Below are positions 44,573 through 54,478 of a DNA stretch of 64,000 nucleotides, in pieces. Under the pieces are notes generated by a model. It saw nothing but the letters and a program-made list of their open reading frames with translations, was not told the DNA's origin and did not search any database. Position numbers and translations under genes: made by a program. This stretch comes from JBKBII01 sp046299415. Its GTDB lineage: Bacteria > Pseudomonadota > Gammaproteobacteria > Ectothiorhodospirales > Ectothiorhodospiraceae. The stretch spans positions 43,674-107,673 of the forward strand of contig JBKBII010000010.1 of the NCBI GenBank assembly GCA_046299415.1. The letters run 5' to 3'. Position 1 is the first letter of the stretch; every line of letters begins with the position of its first letter.

Positions 44573-44764
44573 CTAAGACTCGCCAACAGAGTGCAGCAAC
44601 TGACAAACTTTGCGCTGAACGTCGCCTAGCGCGCACACGACTGCCTCAGCCCACAGACGCTGTACCGACTGCGGGGCAGATTCGATCGACGCCCCATCAG
44701 GAAACGTTGAATAAATCACTGCGAATGGGTGACGGTCTACGCGCTTCGCTGCGTCGCGAGACAC
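44573..44764 (-). CDS. Hypothetical small protein
   Basis: 63-codon GTG frame, 37 bases upstream of the LEA-like gene on the same strand. The translation (AVIYSTFPDGASIES, LWAEAVVCALGDVQRKVCQLL) is protein-like. The first part recalls the start of CutA proteins (TFPD-x-x-x-A), but the remainder does not match, so I do not assign it. It could be a remnant or chance. Confidence 0.25.
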   Translation of the reverse strand: MSRDAAKRVDRHPFAVIYSTFPDGASIESAPQSVQRLWAEAVVCALGDVQRKVCQLLHSVGES

Positions 44765-45117
44765 TCACGCTCACACCTCGCAACCCGCCATGTCTCGCAG
44801 TTCAGTCTTCAGGCTCACCGTGCTGCATACGCCTGTGACTTTCGTCAGCGTTTCCGACGAGGCCCAATCGGGCGCGCAAGCTGAATCCCCAGGACGCGTA
44901 AGCCGGTGGTGACGGCCCTCGCTATGCGGGCGCATCGCGCAACGATCGCGGCCCTACCCGTACCGACAGACGTGCGTCACATCATTCGTGATCGGCATCG
45001 CAACACAGGCACGACCGCACGCCGGAGTCGACGTCACGAAAACGACTACCCATGAGCCCGCTGCACGGCCGGGACTCTTGGCGCCCAGCAGCGACATCGC
45101 ATCAGCAGGAATCTGAA
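44765..45117. other. Spacer after histidine kinase
   Basis: 353 bases. A 47-codon ATG frame on the minus strand (44954-45097) starts 20 bases after the kinase stop and encodes a hydrophobic segment plus three cysteines (SWVVVFVTSTPACGRACVAM). It lacks a ribosome binding site and a family. No terminator seen. Confidence 0.35.
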
Positions 45118-46662
45118 TCAAGCAGCGCTGCTGTTCTCCGCACGCAATGGCAGCCACAGACGAAAACGACCGCCGGCCGCATTTAAATCTGATGCCCCAT
45201 CGGACACAATGAAGTCCGCACCACGCGCCTCACATGCACCATCGATGTGTGCGCCAGCGGTCGCGCGCAGCTCAGGCTCGCCATCCGCGCCACCGAGCCG
45301 ATCGCTATCCGAATCAGTCCCGACTCGGATCTTGTCGCTGTCGCAACAAGAGCGCTCAGCAGTCGGATGAACGCTCACAGGTAGGCTCGATTCATTATCG
45401 ATCACGATCCACCCCCCGTGCCCGTCCAAGTCACGGTGCATGGCCGCGATTCGAGCTGCGAAATACAACCCCAATCCCGTTTGCCCCATCGTTCGATCGA
45501 GCGGCGCACCATCCTCGGCGCGCACTCGACCGAGACGATTGAGCGGGTAGCCCGGACCATCGTCCTCAATCGTCACCAACACCCAAAGCCTCTCGTCTGC
45601 AATCGAGTTCAACGTCGTCCGTGTAGCTGCGCGCGGACCTTCACGTCGAACCTGATGCCGGATCTCGTGCGGGCTTACCGTCGATTCCTTATGCAGTTTT
45701 TCCTCTTGCCCCGTCGAGGCGCCATCAGCCTTATGCCTCGACACGAGATCGGGTGCCTGATCCCGAGACGCACGACGATCCAAGCGGTTCTGATCCATCG
45801 GACGAAGATCTGAAGACGGCAACGAGACCGGTTCAGATCCCTCGGCGTGGGAGAAAGCGATGAAACGGTCTGCACCCAAGACCGCCTCGGCACCGCCTGA
45901 CGAGGCCCGGGCATCACCATCTTGACCGAAATCACAATCGTTCGCGCCCGCCGTTTGATCGACAGCAATTCGTTCGACCGATACCCGAATCCGGCGACGC
46001 GCGTATCGAAGCGTATTCGTCAAGACATTATCGATCACGACGCCCAACCAGCGTGCATCCCAACGCACGAGCAACGGCTCAGTCCATGGCGATGCGCCCC
46101 GATCCCCGTCTTCGATGGGGCTCGAGTGAACTCCACGATTCGAACGTTCAACCGCGATCGAGCGCACCGCGGTCAGCGCGGCCTCAAGCCGCAGCTGAGT
46201 CGCCCGCTGCTGAGTCGACGCGCGATCGTCGGTCGCCACCTCGCGACGGGACAGCCGACGTGATACCGGATCATCGAGCACGAACTCGACGGCAGAATAC
46301 GTAGCCGCCGGAATCAACCCGGCGACATGATCCTCGAGCCACTCGACCAGATCGAATGAGCTTGGCTGAAAATGATCGAGCCCCTGCTGCGCGCGATAGA
46401 GGGTCAACAGTTGCACAAGGTTTGCGTTTAAGCGATGCGCCTCCTGGAATAACATCGCGGCCTCACGGCGATCGTCGCGCACCTCGCAGACCTCGAGTAC
46501 ATCGCTGATCGCACCGACGATCGCCGCTACGGAGTTCTTCATGTCATGAATGCTGACCGCCAGCATGCTCGCAAAATCGAGCCCGGCGAGTCTCGATCCG
46601 ACGCCATCCCCGCTACCCGATCGGGGCTCAAACGCTTGGCCACCAGCGGACTCATCAGTCAT
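45118..46662 (-). CDS. Histidine kinase with large polar insertions
   Basis: 514-residue soluble kinase, no transmembrane helix. Dimerisation/phosphorylation region has His39 (SIHDMKNSVAAIVGAI). ATPase motifs: N box VIDNVLTNTLRYA around 209-221, G1 DDGPGYP at 367-373, G2 GQTGLGLYFAARI from 393, and a normal ending GGRFRLWLPL. Three Ser/Asp/Arg-rich insertions interrupt the domain: about 132-195, 234-355 and 425-496. Motifs are intact, so activity is plausible. The start is ambiguous (ATG at 46662, 46677 or 46683); all overlap the upstream regulator gene, implying coupling and a cognate pair. Confidence 0.85.
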   Translation of the reverse strand: MTDESAGGQAFEPRSGSGDGVGSRLAGLDFASMLAVSIHDMKNSVAAIVGAISDVLEVCEVRDDRREAAMLFQEAHRLNANLVQLLTLYRAQQGLDHFQPSSFDLVEWLEDHVAGLIPAATYSAVEFVLDDPVSRRLSRREVATDDRASTQQRATQLRLEAALTAVRSIAVERSNRGVHSSPIEDGDRGASPWTEPLLVRWDARWLGVVIDNVLTNTLRYARRRIRVSVERIAVDQTAGANDCDFGQDGDARASSGGAEAVLGADRFIAFSHAEGSEPVSLPSSDLRPMDQNRLDRRASRDQAPDLVSRHKADGASTGQEEKLHKESTVSPHEIRHQVRREGPRAATRTTLNSIADERLWVLVTIEDDGPGYPLNRLGRVRAEDGAPLDRTMGQTGLGLYFAARIAAMHRDLDGHGGWIVIDNESSLPVSVHPTAERSCCDSDKIRVGTDSDSDRLGGADGEPELRATAGAHIDGACEARGADFIVSDGASDLNAAGGRFRLWLPLRAENSSAA

Positions 46663-48097
46663 GACCGTCACCGTCATGATCATCGCCGGCAATACCCAGG
46701 GACTGCGTCCACGGCGCGGCGGTTACATCGACATGGTCACTCAAACGCTCACGCCACCATGGCAAAGCGCGGGTCGGAGGTCGCGTCGAGGGCCAAGACT
46801 CTCTGACACCAGCGGCCGCGCCACCGTCCGGACACGCGGATTGCGGCACTGCCGCCCACTCCAGAGCCAAGCGCCACCACGGCGATAGAGCCGGCTGCAT
46901 GGCCACAATGCGTCCGCGCAGGCGATTCACGACCTCGGCGTCGCTCTCGATTTCCGTCACGAGGGACAACCAACGCACAGCCATCAACGGATCGAATGGC
47001 ACCAGCCGCTCAGCGATCTCACCCGCTGCCACCAACGCGGCTGCCGGGGTCTCGTAACTCGCGACCGCGCTCGAAGGTCGCTCGCCCCGCGATGTCACCC
47101 GCCCAGCAGATCCCCCTGATTCGAATGACACTGGCGTACCGCGAGCTGGGTCTTCGTGCGCCGTCGAGCTCTGCTGGGACGAATCGGGACGCCGTGTCGT
47201 ATCGAGAAACGCCTTGGCGATCCGCGCTCGTTCAACCTGACGCGCGAAGGATTTCTCCGAACCCGCACGAGAGGCACTGATCCGCGCATGAGCCTCCATG
47301 AGTCGCCCCGTGCGCCGCTCGATCGAGGCAAGCCGATCTGCAGCCGGTAAAAACTGGGGCACATCCACCAACAGCTGTTGCAATCGCTTCTCTGCCGCGG
47401 TGAGATCGCCTCGAACTTCGTCCAGACTCGCGCGAAAGAACCGCACCCAAGTCGTCTCACCCAAGGACTCCTGAGCGTCGAGCAAACGCTCAAGCGCCTT
47501 GAGATCCCCAAGCCGCCAGGCCAAATGCGCCGCTAGGCGCCGTTCATCGGGCCTCCACGTGGCCGGCACTCCCGTCAACTCCGCAATCACTGCCGCTGGC
47601 TCATCATGACGCCACGCCGGATCAAGCCGGCGCAACGCGTGACGGCGACGCAGCCCGCGATTGATACGAAGATCCAGCTGCTGCGGCGAAAACGGCTTGG
47701 TTAGGTAGCCGTCTGGCTCGACCTCCAACGCCGACAACACCATTTCGCCGGTAGCCTCCGCCGTCACCATCACAACGACTGCGCCCGGCCCGATCCAGCC
47801 CTGGCTCCGTCCCGACTCGAGAATCTGCTCCCCGTCAGCGCCGCTGCCGAGGTTGTAATCACACAGAATGATGTCGTAGGACTTTTTTTCGATCGCTTCA
47901 AAAGCGGAACGCGCATTCACCGCAAAGTCGATCGAAACGAAGCCGGCGCGCAGCAGCAACTGCTTTAACGTCGCCCGCATGTTCTGGAAATCATCAATCA
48001 CCAACACATCGAGCGCCGCGCGTTCCACAGGAATCGCGGCCTGGGCCGCTTTTCCGCGATCGAACATGGATTGATGGTGGATTGAAGAATCGGTCAT
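46655..48097 (-). CDS. Response regulator with TPR-like C-terminal region
   Basis: 480-residue protein. Receiver domain about 28-150: acidic pair D35D36, acceptor Asp80 (IILCDYNLGSG), Thr/Ser region VMVTA, and K134 (YLTKPFSP). The remainder is helical with TPR-like character (AHLAWRLGDLKALERLLDAQ, LTAAEKRLQQLL) and has a polar insert at about 345-395. No DNA-binding domain, so it probably acts by protein contact. The open frame extends to 48253 with a hydrophobic start (GGAVFCTALGVGLWFW); I prefer 48097 because receivers normally start near the N-terminus. Overlaps and is likely paired with the downstream kinase. Confidence 0.85.
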   Translation of the reverse strand: MTDSSIHHQSMFDRGKAAQAAIPVERAALDVLVIDDFQNMRATLKQLLLRAGFVSIDFAVNARSAFEAIEKKSYDIILCDYNLGSGADGEQILESGRSQGWIGPGAVVVMVTAEATGEMVLSALEVEPDGYLTKPFSPQQLDLRINRGLRRRHALRRLDPAWRHDEPAAVIAELTGVPATWRPDERRLAAHLAWRLGDLKALERLLDAQESLGETTWVRFFRASLDEVRGDLTAAEKRLQQLLVDVPQFLPAADRLASIERRTGRLMEAHARISASRAGSEKSFARQVERARIAKAFLDTTRRPDSSQQSSTAHEDPARGTPVSFESGGSAGRVTSRGERPSSAVASYETPAAALVAAGEIAERLVPFDPLMAVRWLSLVTEIESDAEVVNRLRGRIVAMQPALSPWWRLALEWAAVPQSACPDGGAAAGVRESWPSTRPPTRALPWWRERLSDHVDVTAAPWTQSLGIAGDDHDGDGHD

Positions 48098-48550
48098 TAA
48101 ACGGCTCGATTGATCGCGGCTCGCCCGGTTATGCGGTCCGAACGCCAAATGAGAGTCCAAATCGGGACCCAGCCTGAGCGGACGCTCATCGGTATGCGGC
48201 CAAAACCAAAGTCCCACTCCAAGGGCTGTACAAAAGACCGCACCGCCAGCCACGCGACGAGCTCAGTCCGACCCGATCTCCAGCCATATCCCCGCAGACC
48301 TTTCAAACGCCAGCTGCAACCCAATCGGCTTCGCAACCACGGTCGAACGCAAGAGCGTGGCCCCATGACCCTGCGTTGCGTCGACATCCGGCGGGCAAAA
48401 TTACGGCCGATATCGTCGGTCCTCGTCTTGACGAGAGACTCGTTCACCCGCCACACCACAGTCGCATGGGATCGACCACGCCAAATCCGATCTGCGAGCC
48501 TCGCCATCCGGAACGCGCAGGTCTGGTACGACCGTAGCGGCCGCAATGCC
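48098..48550. other. Spacer rhodanese to response regulator
   Basis: 453 bases between minus-strand genes. Includes the alternative N-terminal extension of the response regulator (to 48253). No hairpin with a T-run and no other gene recognised. Confidence 0.4.
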
Positions 48551-48961
48551 TCAGGGCAGCTGCCCCGTATAGCTGCCGCTGGCGACCGGCAGATCTTCCG
48601 CCGCCCAATTCTTGATCCCGCCCGCCAACACGCGAACCTTGCTGAAACCCATTTCACCCAGTGTTTGGGCCGCCAAAGAGGCGCGTCCGCCCGTCATGCA
48701 CAGCACCGCGATGTTGCGCTCGCCGGCCTGCAGCAATGCGTCGACACGATGAGGTGTGCTGGCGTCGGCAGCGGCTTCCAGCAACCCCCGTGGCACCAAT
48801 ACCGAGCCCTCGATGTGCATTTTTTCGTACTCGTAGGGTTCGCGAACGTCGAGAATCAGCCAATCTTCACCCTGTTCAATCGCCTCAGCCAGCGCATCCG
48901 GCGCAATGTCTTGCACACCAGCGCGTGCCGCTGCGACGAAATCCCTCAGCTTTTTAGTCAT
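48551..48961 (-). CDS. Rhodanese-like sulfurtransferase
   Basis: 136-residue single-domain rhodanese. DVREPYEYEKMHIEGSVLVPRG is the entry motif (split here: DVREPYEYEKMHI, then GSVLVPRG), and the active-site loop is C88MTGGR, so sulfur transfer is plausible. C-terminal GFSKVRVLAGGIKNW is family-typical. ATG at 48961 has GGAG upstream; the open frame to 49090 gives a non-conserved extension. It is divergent from lgt. Substrate unknown. Confidence 0.9.
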   Translation of the reverse strand: MTKKLRDFVAAARAGVQDIAPDALAEAIEQGEDWLILDVREPYEYEKMHIEGSVLVPRGLLEAAADASTPHRVDALLQAGERNIAVLCMTGGRASLAAQTLGEMGFSKVRVLAGGIKNWAAEDLPVASGSYTGQLP

Positions 48962-49634
48962 CGTATCCGTCTGCTCCCTGATGTCTGACGATGTCTCGTC
49001 TGTTTTTTTGGCACAGTCCGATCCGACCTCGGCGCCGCGCTGCCGTGCATGACGGCGACACCACGCGCCGCGATCCACGTCCGATCCCATCCAAATTCGA
49101 TGCCGATTGAGTCAGCCTTTCGACAAGTTGAAAAGCCCAATCACCTCAACGGGCTGGTCTGCCTTGGTGGGCCGAAAACCGTTCTCGGCGACTACGCTCG
49201 TGCATCCCTGGTGTCAGCCATCCCCAGTGATGGCGCTGTGTGATAGCGCCCGATTGCTGCTTCGGATTTCCCCTGAAGACTCGGAGCGCCCGGCGCCAAG
49301 CCTCGTACGCTGGTCCGCACGAATCAGCGCATACCCAGACCCGTTATGAGGCAAGACATCATAAGCGTACAAGGCGATGCCGCCGCCGCGTGGAGTGTAC
49401 CGAATGGCGCGATCATGAGGGCATCGGGCTGGGCTTCGATCCGGACGTTTCAAGGGCGACGCTCGAACATAGGGCATCGAAGCCCGCGACCCACGCGCGT
49501 TCTCGTACACTGAGCGGCAGCAGTTGAATGTAGCCTACAGTGCGCGGCACCCGACGATCAGAGCCCCACCGACCCCCACACCTGTGACTTTGCGCCGGTT
49601 ATGCTCCCCAGCGCCCATCATAGCGAGTCTCTGC
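48962..49634. other. Divergent spacer rhodanese / lgt
   Basis: 673 bases; promoters for both genes expected. A small stem GACGA-TGTC-TCGTC followed by TG and seven T residues (48987-49009, plus strand) looks like a terminator but no plus-strand gene precedes it. The lgt frame is open back to 49524 without a better start. No other gene seen. Confidence 0.4.
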
Positions 49635-50462
49635 ATGACGCTCACCCACCCGTTTATCGATCCGGTTGCGTTCCAACTCGGCCCTCTGGCGCTTCACTGG
49701 TACGGGTTGATGTACGTCATCGGCTTCGTCGCCTTTTGGTGGCTGGGGTCGCGACGGGCCGCCCGCCAACCGTTCGCGCCCATCGAGCCCGCGCAGGTCG
49801 GCGATCTGCTTTTCTGGGGCGCATTGGGCGTAATCGTTGGCGGTCGCGTCGGCTATACCCTGTTCTACGGCTTCGACAACTTTCTAGCCGCCCCTTGGAC
49901 TCTGCTCTATCTATGGCAGGGTGGTATGTCGTTTCATGGAGGCCTGATTGGCGTTCTGCTCGCCGCGGGCTGGTACGCGCGACGCCATGAAATCGACTAC
50001 GTTCGCCTGATGGATTTCGTCGCCCCGCTGATCCCGATCGGCCTAGGAACGGGGCGCATCGGTAACTGGATCAATGGCGAGCTCTGGGGCAAGCCGACCG
50101 ATGTTCCCTGGGGCATGATTTTCCCGCACGTCGACGGTCTCGCACGTCATCCATCGCAGCTTTATCAGGCCGCACTCGAAGGCGCTGTCCTGTTCGCCAT
50201 CCTTTACTGGGTATCGGCGCGGCCGACGCGGCGCGGGCTGATTTCTGGGCTGTTTCTCTCTTTGTACGGGCTATTTCGCTTCACCGTCGAATTCGTGCGT
50301 GAGCCCGACGCCCACATCGGCTATCTCGCCTTCGGCTGGCTGACGATGGGACAACTCCTCAGCCTGCCTTTGATCATCTTGGGACTCGGATTTATCGTCT
50401 GGTCTCGACGCCAACCACAGCCCGAAGCACGCGAGTCGCGATCAACGAACGACGCCGCGTAA
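49635..50462 (+). CDS. lgt: Prolipoprotein diacylglyceryl transferase
   Basis: Inner-membrane enzyme that attaches diacylglycerol to the lipobox cysteine of lipoproteins. 275 residues, seven predicted helices. Signature GLGTGRIGNWINGELWGKPT and HGGL (essential His) are present, as is FHGGLIG and the C-terminal FRFTVEFVREPD. The ATG at 49635 starts the conserved HWYGLMYV region correctly. First gene of lgt-thyA-folA, a common gammaproteobacterial order. Confidence 0.96.
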   Translation: MTLTHPFIDPVAFQLGPLALHWYGLMYVIGFVAFWWLGSRRAARQPFAPIEPAQVGDLLFWGALGVIVGGRVGYTLFYGFDNFLAAPWTLLYLWQGGMSFHGGLIGVLLAAGWYARRHEIDYVRLMDFVAPLIPIGLGTGRIGNWINGELWGKPTDVPWGMIFPHVDGLARHPSQLYQAALEGAVLFAILYWVSARPTRRGLISGLFLSLYGLFRFTVEFVREPDAHIGYLAFGWLTMGQLLSLPLIILGLGFIVWSRRQPQPEARESRSTNDAA

Positions 50463-50562
50463 CCCACTGCGCCGACGTCTTCCACCAGTGATCTCTGCGC
50501 TACCGGCGCGCTGAGCGCAACTCATCCGACGCCGCATCGTTGAAATTCGAGAGCATATCGTC

Positions 50563-51396
50563 ATGCAAAGCTACCTGAGTCTAATGCGAGAAATTCTCGA
50601 TTGCGGCACGCTCAAAAGCGACCGCACAGGCACCGGGACGCGTTCGTTGTTTGGTCGGCAGCTGCGCTTCAATTTGCATCAGGGCTTTCCATTGGTCACG
50701 ACCAAGCGCGTCTTTTGGCGTGGCGTCGTCGAGGAGTTACTGTGGTTCCTGCGCGGCGAAACGAACATCCAATCGCTGCAAGAGGCCCGCGTCCATATCT
50801 GGGACGAATGGGCAACAGCCGAAGGCGATCTCGGCCCTGTCTATGGTGCACAGTGGCGGCGCTGGGCTACGCCCGACGGACAGCCCCGAGATCAGATCGC
50901 CGTTCTCCTCGAGGGCTTGCGTACCCGCCCGGACTCACGACGCCATATCCTCAGCGCATGGAATGTCGCTGACCTGCCGGACGAGCGCGTTTCACCGCAA
51001 GTCAACGCTGCCGCAGGCCGCATGGCGTTGGCGCCCTGTCACGCCCTGGTTCAGTTTTATGTCGCCGACGGCCGTCTGTCGTGCCAGTTGTATCAACGCT
51101 CGGCCGATATTTTTCTCGGCGTGCCGTTCAACATCGCCTCATACGCGCTGCTGACGCATTTGGTCGCTCAAGTGGTCGATCTCGACGTCGGCGATTTCGT
51201 TCATACGTTCGGCGACGTGCACCTCTACACCAACCACGTGGATCAAGCCCAAGAGCAGCTCAGCCGCTCGCCTCGCTCGCTCCCGACCCTACGACTCGAC
51301 CCAACAGTGCGCGCGCTCGAATCCTTTACAGCCGAGCACATTCATTTAGATGGCTACGATCCGCATCCCGCCATCTCAGCGCCCGTAGCGGTCTGA
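50563..51396 (+). CDS. thyA: Thymidylate synthase
   Basis: Makes dTMP from dUMP with methylene-tetrahydrofolate. 277 residues. Catalytic Cys159 (ALAPCHALVQFYV), phosphate-binding RTGTGTRSLFG at the start, and QRSADIFLGVPFNIASYA. Lies 100 bases after lgt; folA downstream regenerates its tetrahydrofolate. Confidence 0.97.
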   Translation: MQSYLSLMREILDCGTLKSDRTGTGTRSLFGRQLRFNLHQGFPLVTTKRVFWRGVVEELLWFLRGETNIQSLQEARVHIWDEWATAEGDLGPVYGAQWRRWATPDGQPRDQIAVLLEGLRTRPDSRRHILSAWNVADLPDERVSPQVNAAAGRMALAPCHALVQFYVADGRLSCQLYQRSADIFLGVPFNIASYALLTHLVAQVVDLDVGDFVHTFGDVHLYTNHVDQAQEQLSRSPRSLPTLRLDPTVRALESFTAEHIHLDGYDPHPAISAPVAV

Positions 51397-51780
51397 GACG
51401 AAACAAGCGCCGCGTAAGCGCCTCGAATCGCAACACGTCGCAACGAATTAGAAGAGCACCTCCGCAACGGGACGATGTACGGTGGACGACGCCATGGGCT
51501 CACTGAAAAGAGGGCTGCGCAAGCGCATCGCACCCTTGCGTAGCGCTCGCGTCTTCGACCGACGCTCTTGCGAGTCTCTTGGCTCACGGTCAAAAGGCCC
51601 GTGCACTGCATCGGGCTCGCGACGCACTCGCGTCCGCTGAGGACAGCGAGAAACCACGTCCCGACGCGAATGTCCGAGTGATTGGCTTCGTACCGCGCGC
51701 ACCGCCGTCACCCGTCACCCGTCACCCGTCACCCATCACCCATCCTTGCCGCTCACTTCGATTACAACCAGCCGAACAAC
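51397..51780. other. Spacer thyA-folA with heptamer tandem repeat
   Basis: 384 bases. Contains the CCGTCAC repeat just upstream of folA (separate entry). Frames in it are continuations and look random. No terminator seen. Confidence 0.45.
51705..51744 (+). repeat. Heptanucleotide tandem repeat upstream of folA
   Basis: Four exact copies of CCGTCAC, one CCATCAC and a partial CCATC, ending 36 bases before the folA ATG. A 7-base unit in a leader can vary in copy number by slipped-strand mispairing and change transcription or ribosome access. No direct proof of variation. Confidence 0.8.
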
Positions 51781-52326
51781 ATGAACCAGACCTCGACAAC
51801 GCCGCGCATCGAACTGATCGTCGCCATCGCCGAGAACGGCGTCATTGGCCGCGAAAACAATCTCCCGTGGCGGCTTCCCGATGATCTACGCCACTTCCGC
51901 GACATCACCAGCGGGCACACCGTCATCATGGGCCGCAACACTTGGGACTCGATCGGTCAGCGCCCGCTGCCCAACCGTCAAAACATCATCGTGTCGAGTC
52001 GCCTCAGCGATGCCGATCTACCAAACGGCGTGCAACGCGCCCCGGATCTCGCCACCGCAATCGCCCGATCAGACCGCGCGATCGCTTTCGTGATCGGTGG
52101 CGCCCGCCTGTTTACTGAGGCGTTGCCGCTGGCCTCGGCCGTATATCTCACACGGGTCCACGCGCACGTCGAAGGCGATGTCCACTTGCCGGTCCTCGAT
52201 GCCCTCATCCCACCTCAGTGGACACGCACTCGCGCGGTCGCGCACCCGGTCGATGACCAACACGCCCTCGCGTTTACGCTCGAGTACTGGCTTTCCGCCG
52301 CGCGACCCGCCTCGAGCACGGATTAG
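51781..52326 (+). CDS. folA: Dihydrofolate reductase
   Basis: NADPH-dependent reduction of dihydrofolate. 181 residues. ELIVAIAENGVIGRENNLPWRLPDDLRHFR (key parts: GVIGRENNLPW and the catalytic Asp in PDDL), then HTVIMGRNTWDSIG and FVIGGARLF. I start at ATG 51781, which gives the usual N-terminus; the frame is open to 51682 through the heptamer repeat. Partner of thyA. Confidence 0.95.
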   Translation: MNQTSTTPRIELIVAIAENGVIGRENNLPWRLPDDLRHFRDITSGHTVIMGRNTWDSIGQRPLPNRQNIIVSSRLSDADLPNGVQRAPDLATAIARSDRAIAFVIGGARLFTEALPLASAVYLTRVHAHVEGDVHLPVLDALIPPQWTRTRAVAHPVDDQHALAFTLEYWLSAARPASSTD

Positions 52327-52912
52327 ACACCCGCGCCAACTCCGCATCGCTGACAGACACGTTGTGACGCCGCATAAGCTTTTTGCATCAGCAGCGTTCC
52401 TGTCGGCCCATCGACACACCGACCCTGGCCGACTTGGGCGTCGGTTCTTGGCTCCATCGAATGGACAATGCTGACTGATTCACAGCTTTGCGATAGCGGA
52501 AACCGTCTCGCTGAGTAATCCTCTGCGTATTGAAGCGCACGGTCGTCACGACCCACCGAATTTGAAGACACTACGATTTCCGCCCGGCGTTCTCCGCCCA
52601 TGATGCCGAGCGCTCCCGAACCACTGCGGATGAATGGCCCATCTCGACCGGCTTGATTCGATCGCCTCAATCCGGTGACCGCTCTTGACTTCGCGTCCGG
52701 ATGGTTTTGTCGGGGCGTCATTTGAGACTCCAACCGCGACCAGACCCAAACCGATCGCAGTACCCGACGAACAACGATCTAGTGGCCAGAGGTTGGCGGC
52801 AGGCGAGTACGATGACGGCATTACACTTCAATTGCCATCTCTACACGCCCCTGCCATTTGTTGATTCACGCAAAGTCTCACGACATACGACGCGTTTTCG
52901 AGGATACGGCTC
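52327..52912. other. Spacer folA-glgC
   Basis: 586 bases before the glycogen operon. No gene, terminator or clear promoter consensus recognised. It should contain the glgC promoter. Confidence 0.4.
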
Positions 52913-54277
52913 ATGACTGAACCCACCCAAGCTCCTGAAAGCTGCAACGCGCGATCGCCGGTCACCGATCAATACCGCGAAGCCGAACAACGCGATCGCT
53001 ATCGCTACTACATGCATGCCCGCGGTGCAAGCGAACACACGCGACAGACACTGGCGCTCGTGCTCGCAGGTGGCGAGGGGTCTCGCCTCAAGAACCTGAC
53101 GAAGTGGCGCGCCAAGCCGGCCGTTCCGTTTGGTGGGAAGTACCGCATCATCGATTTCACGCTGTCAAACTGCATCAACTCGGGGATTCGCCGAGTCGGG
53201 GTGCTTACACAGTACAAGTCGCACTCGTTGATCCGGCATCTTCAACGCGCCTGGTCTTTCCTACGCCCTGAACTCGGCGAATTCGTGGAGATCATCCCCG
53301 CGCAGATGCGCCTGAAGCAGGAGTGGTACAAGGGTACAGCCGACGCGGTGTTCCAGAACCTCGACATCGTGTTCCGTCATGAGCCCGGCTTCGTCTTGAT
53401 TCTCTCGGGCGACCACGTCTACACGATGGACTATGCGCGGATGATTCAAGCACATGTCGACTCCGGCGCCGACGTCACCATCGGCTGCATCGAGGTGCCG
53501 CATGCCGAAGCGTCGTCGTTTGGCGTCATGCAAGTCGATGCCGATCTGCGCATCATCGATTTTGAGGAAAAACCCGCTGAACCCAAAAGTCTCCCCGGCC
53601 GCCCCGATGACGCGCTGGTCTCGATGGGTATCTACGTGTTCTCGATCGGCTTTCTGGCCCAGGCCCTGGTCAGCGATGCACACGACCCCCGTTCGAGCCA
53701 TGATTTCGGTCGCGACGTGATCCCGCGAGCGATCCGAGAGTTCAAAGTACACGCCTATCCCTTCGTCAACGAATCCGGCGATCTTTCATATTGGCGCGAC
53801 GTTGGCACGCTCGATGCATACTGGAAATCCAACATGGAGCTTTGCGAGATCGAGCCACCACTCGATCTCTACCGGCGCGACTGGCCGATCTGGACGTATC
53901 AGCCGCAAAGTCCGCCAGCCAAGTTTGCGTTCGACGACGAGGGCCGCCGTGGTGAAGCCATCGACTCACTGGTTGCAGGAGGCGTCATCCTCTCGGGTGC
54001 CCGAGTCAAACGCTCGGTAATCTTTTTCAATACCCACGTGGAGACCGGTACCCTGATCAAGGACTCTGTCATCCTGCCGAAAGTCCGCATTGGACGGAAT
54101 TGCACGATTCTGAAAGCGATCATCGACAAAGGCACAGTCATTCCGGACGGTTTTCAAGTGGGCGTCGATCCCGAAGCCGATCGGCGGCGATTCGTCGTCA
54201 GCGAAGATGGCGTCGTTCTGGTAACCCCGGGCCAGCTCAAGCAGCGTCTGTTCTACGAGCGTGACGATGAGCTCTGA
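52913..54277 (+). CDS. glgC: Glucose-1-phosphate adenylyltransferase
   Basis: Makes ADP-glucose from glucose-1-phosphate and ATP, the controlled step of bacterial glycogen synthesis. 454 residues. LALVLAGGEGSRLKNLT is the nucleotide-binding loop, followed by KPAVPFGGKYRIIDFTLSN (shortened here), KGTADAVFQN and ILSGDHVYTMDY. The C-terminal left-handed helix domain follows (GVILSGARVKRSVIF). ATG with GAGGA upstream. First gene of the glg operon; 201 bases separate it from the next gene. Confidence 0.96.
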   Translation: MTEPTQAPESCNARSPVTDQYREAEQRDRYRYYMHARGASEHTRQTLALVLAGGEGSRLKNLTKWRAKPAVPFGGKYRIIDFTLSNCINSGIRRVGVLTQYKSHSLIRHLQRAWSFLRPELGEFVEIIPAQMRLKQEWYKGTADAVFQNLDIVFRHEPGFVLILSGDHVYTMDYARMIQAHVDSGADVTIGCIEVPHAEASSFGVMQVDADLRIIDFEEKPAEPKSLPGRPDDALVSMGIYVFSIGFLAQALVSDAHDPRSSHDFGRDVIPRAIREFKVHAYPFVNESGDLSYWRDVGTLDAYWKSNMELCEIEPPLDLYRRDWPIWTYQPQSPPAKFAFDDEGRRGEAIDSLVAGGVILSGARVKRSVIFFNTHVETGTLIKDSVILPKVRIGRNCTILKAIIDKGTVIPDGFQVGVDPEADRRRFVVSEDGVVLVTPGQLKQRLFYERDDEL

Positions 54278-54478
54278 GCGCTTCGCGTCGCTCTGAATCG
54301 CAAACCCCAGTAGGACACAACACGACGGACACGGAGCGTCTCAAGACGCACTCTCCACAACCTGCGCCCGCGCCCAAATCCACTGGCCCCCTCCACTGCT
54401 CGACCCGCACAACAACCCGCGAATCGCCCCCTCACCCGAGGCGAATCGCAACCAACGTCGCAGCCCTTCAAGGTGTCC

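Noticed and set aside
44573..44764. CutA-like start (TFPDGAS) in a small frame
   Set aside because: Only a few residues match and the rest of CutA is absent, so I left it as hypothetical.
48987..49009. Hairpin plus T-run on the plus strand
   Set aside because: No plus-strand gene lies upstream; the stem has only 5 bp and lies in the rhodanese leader region.
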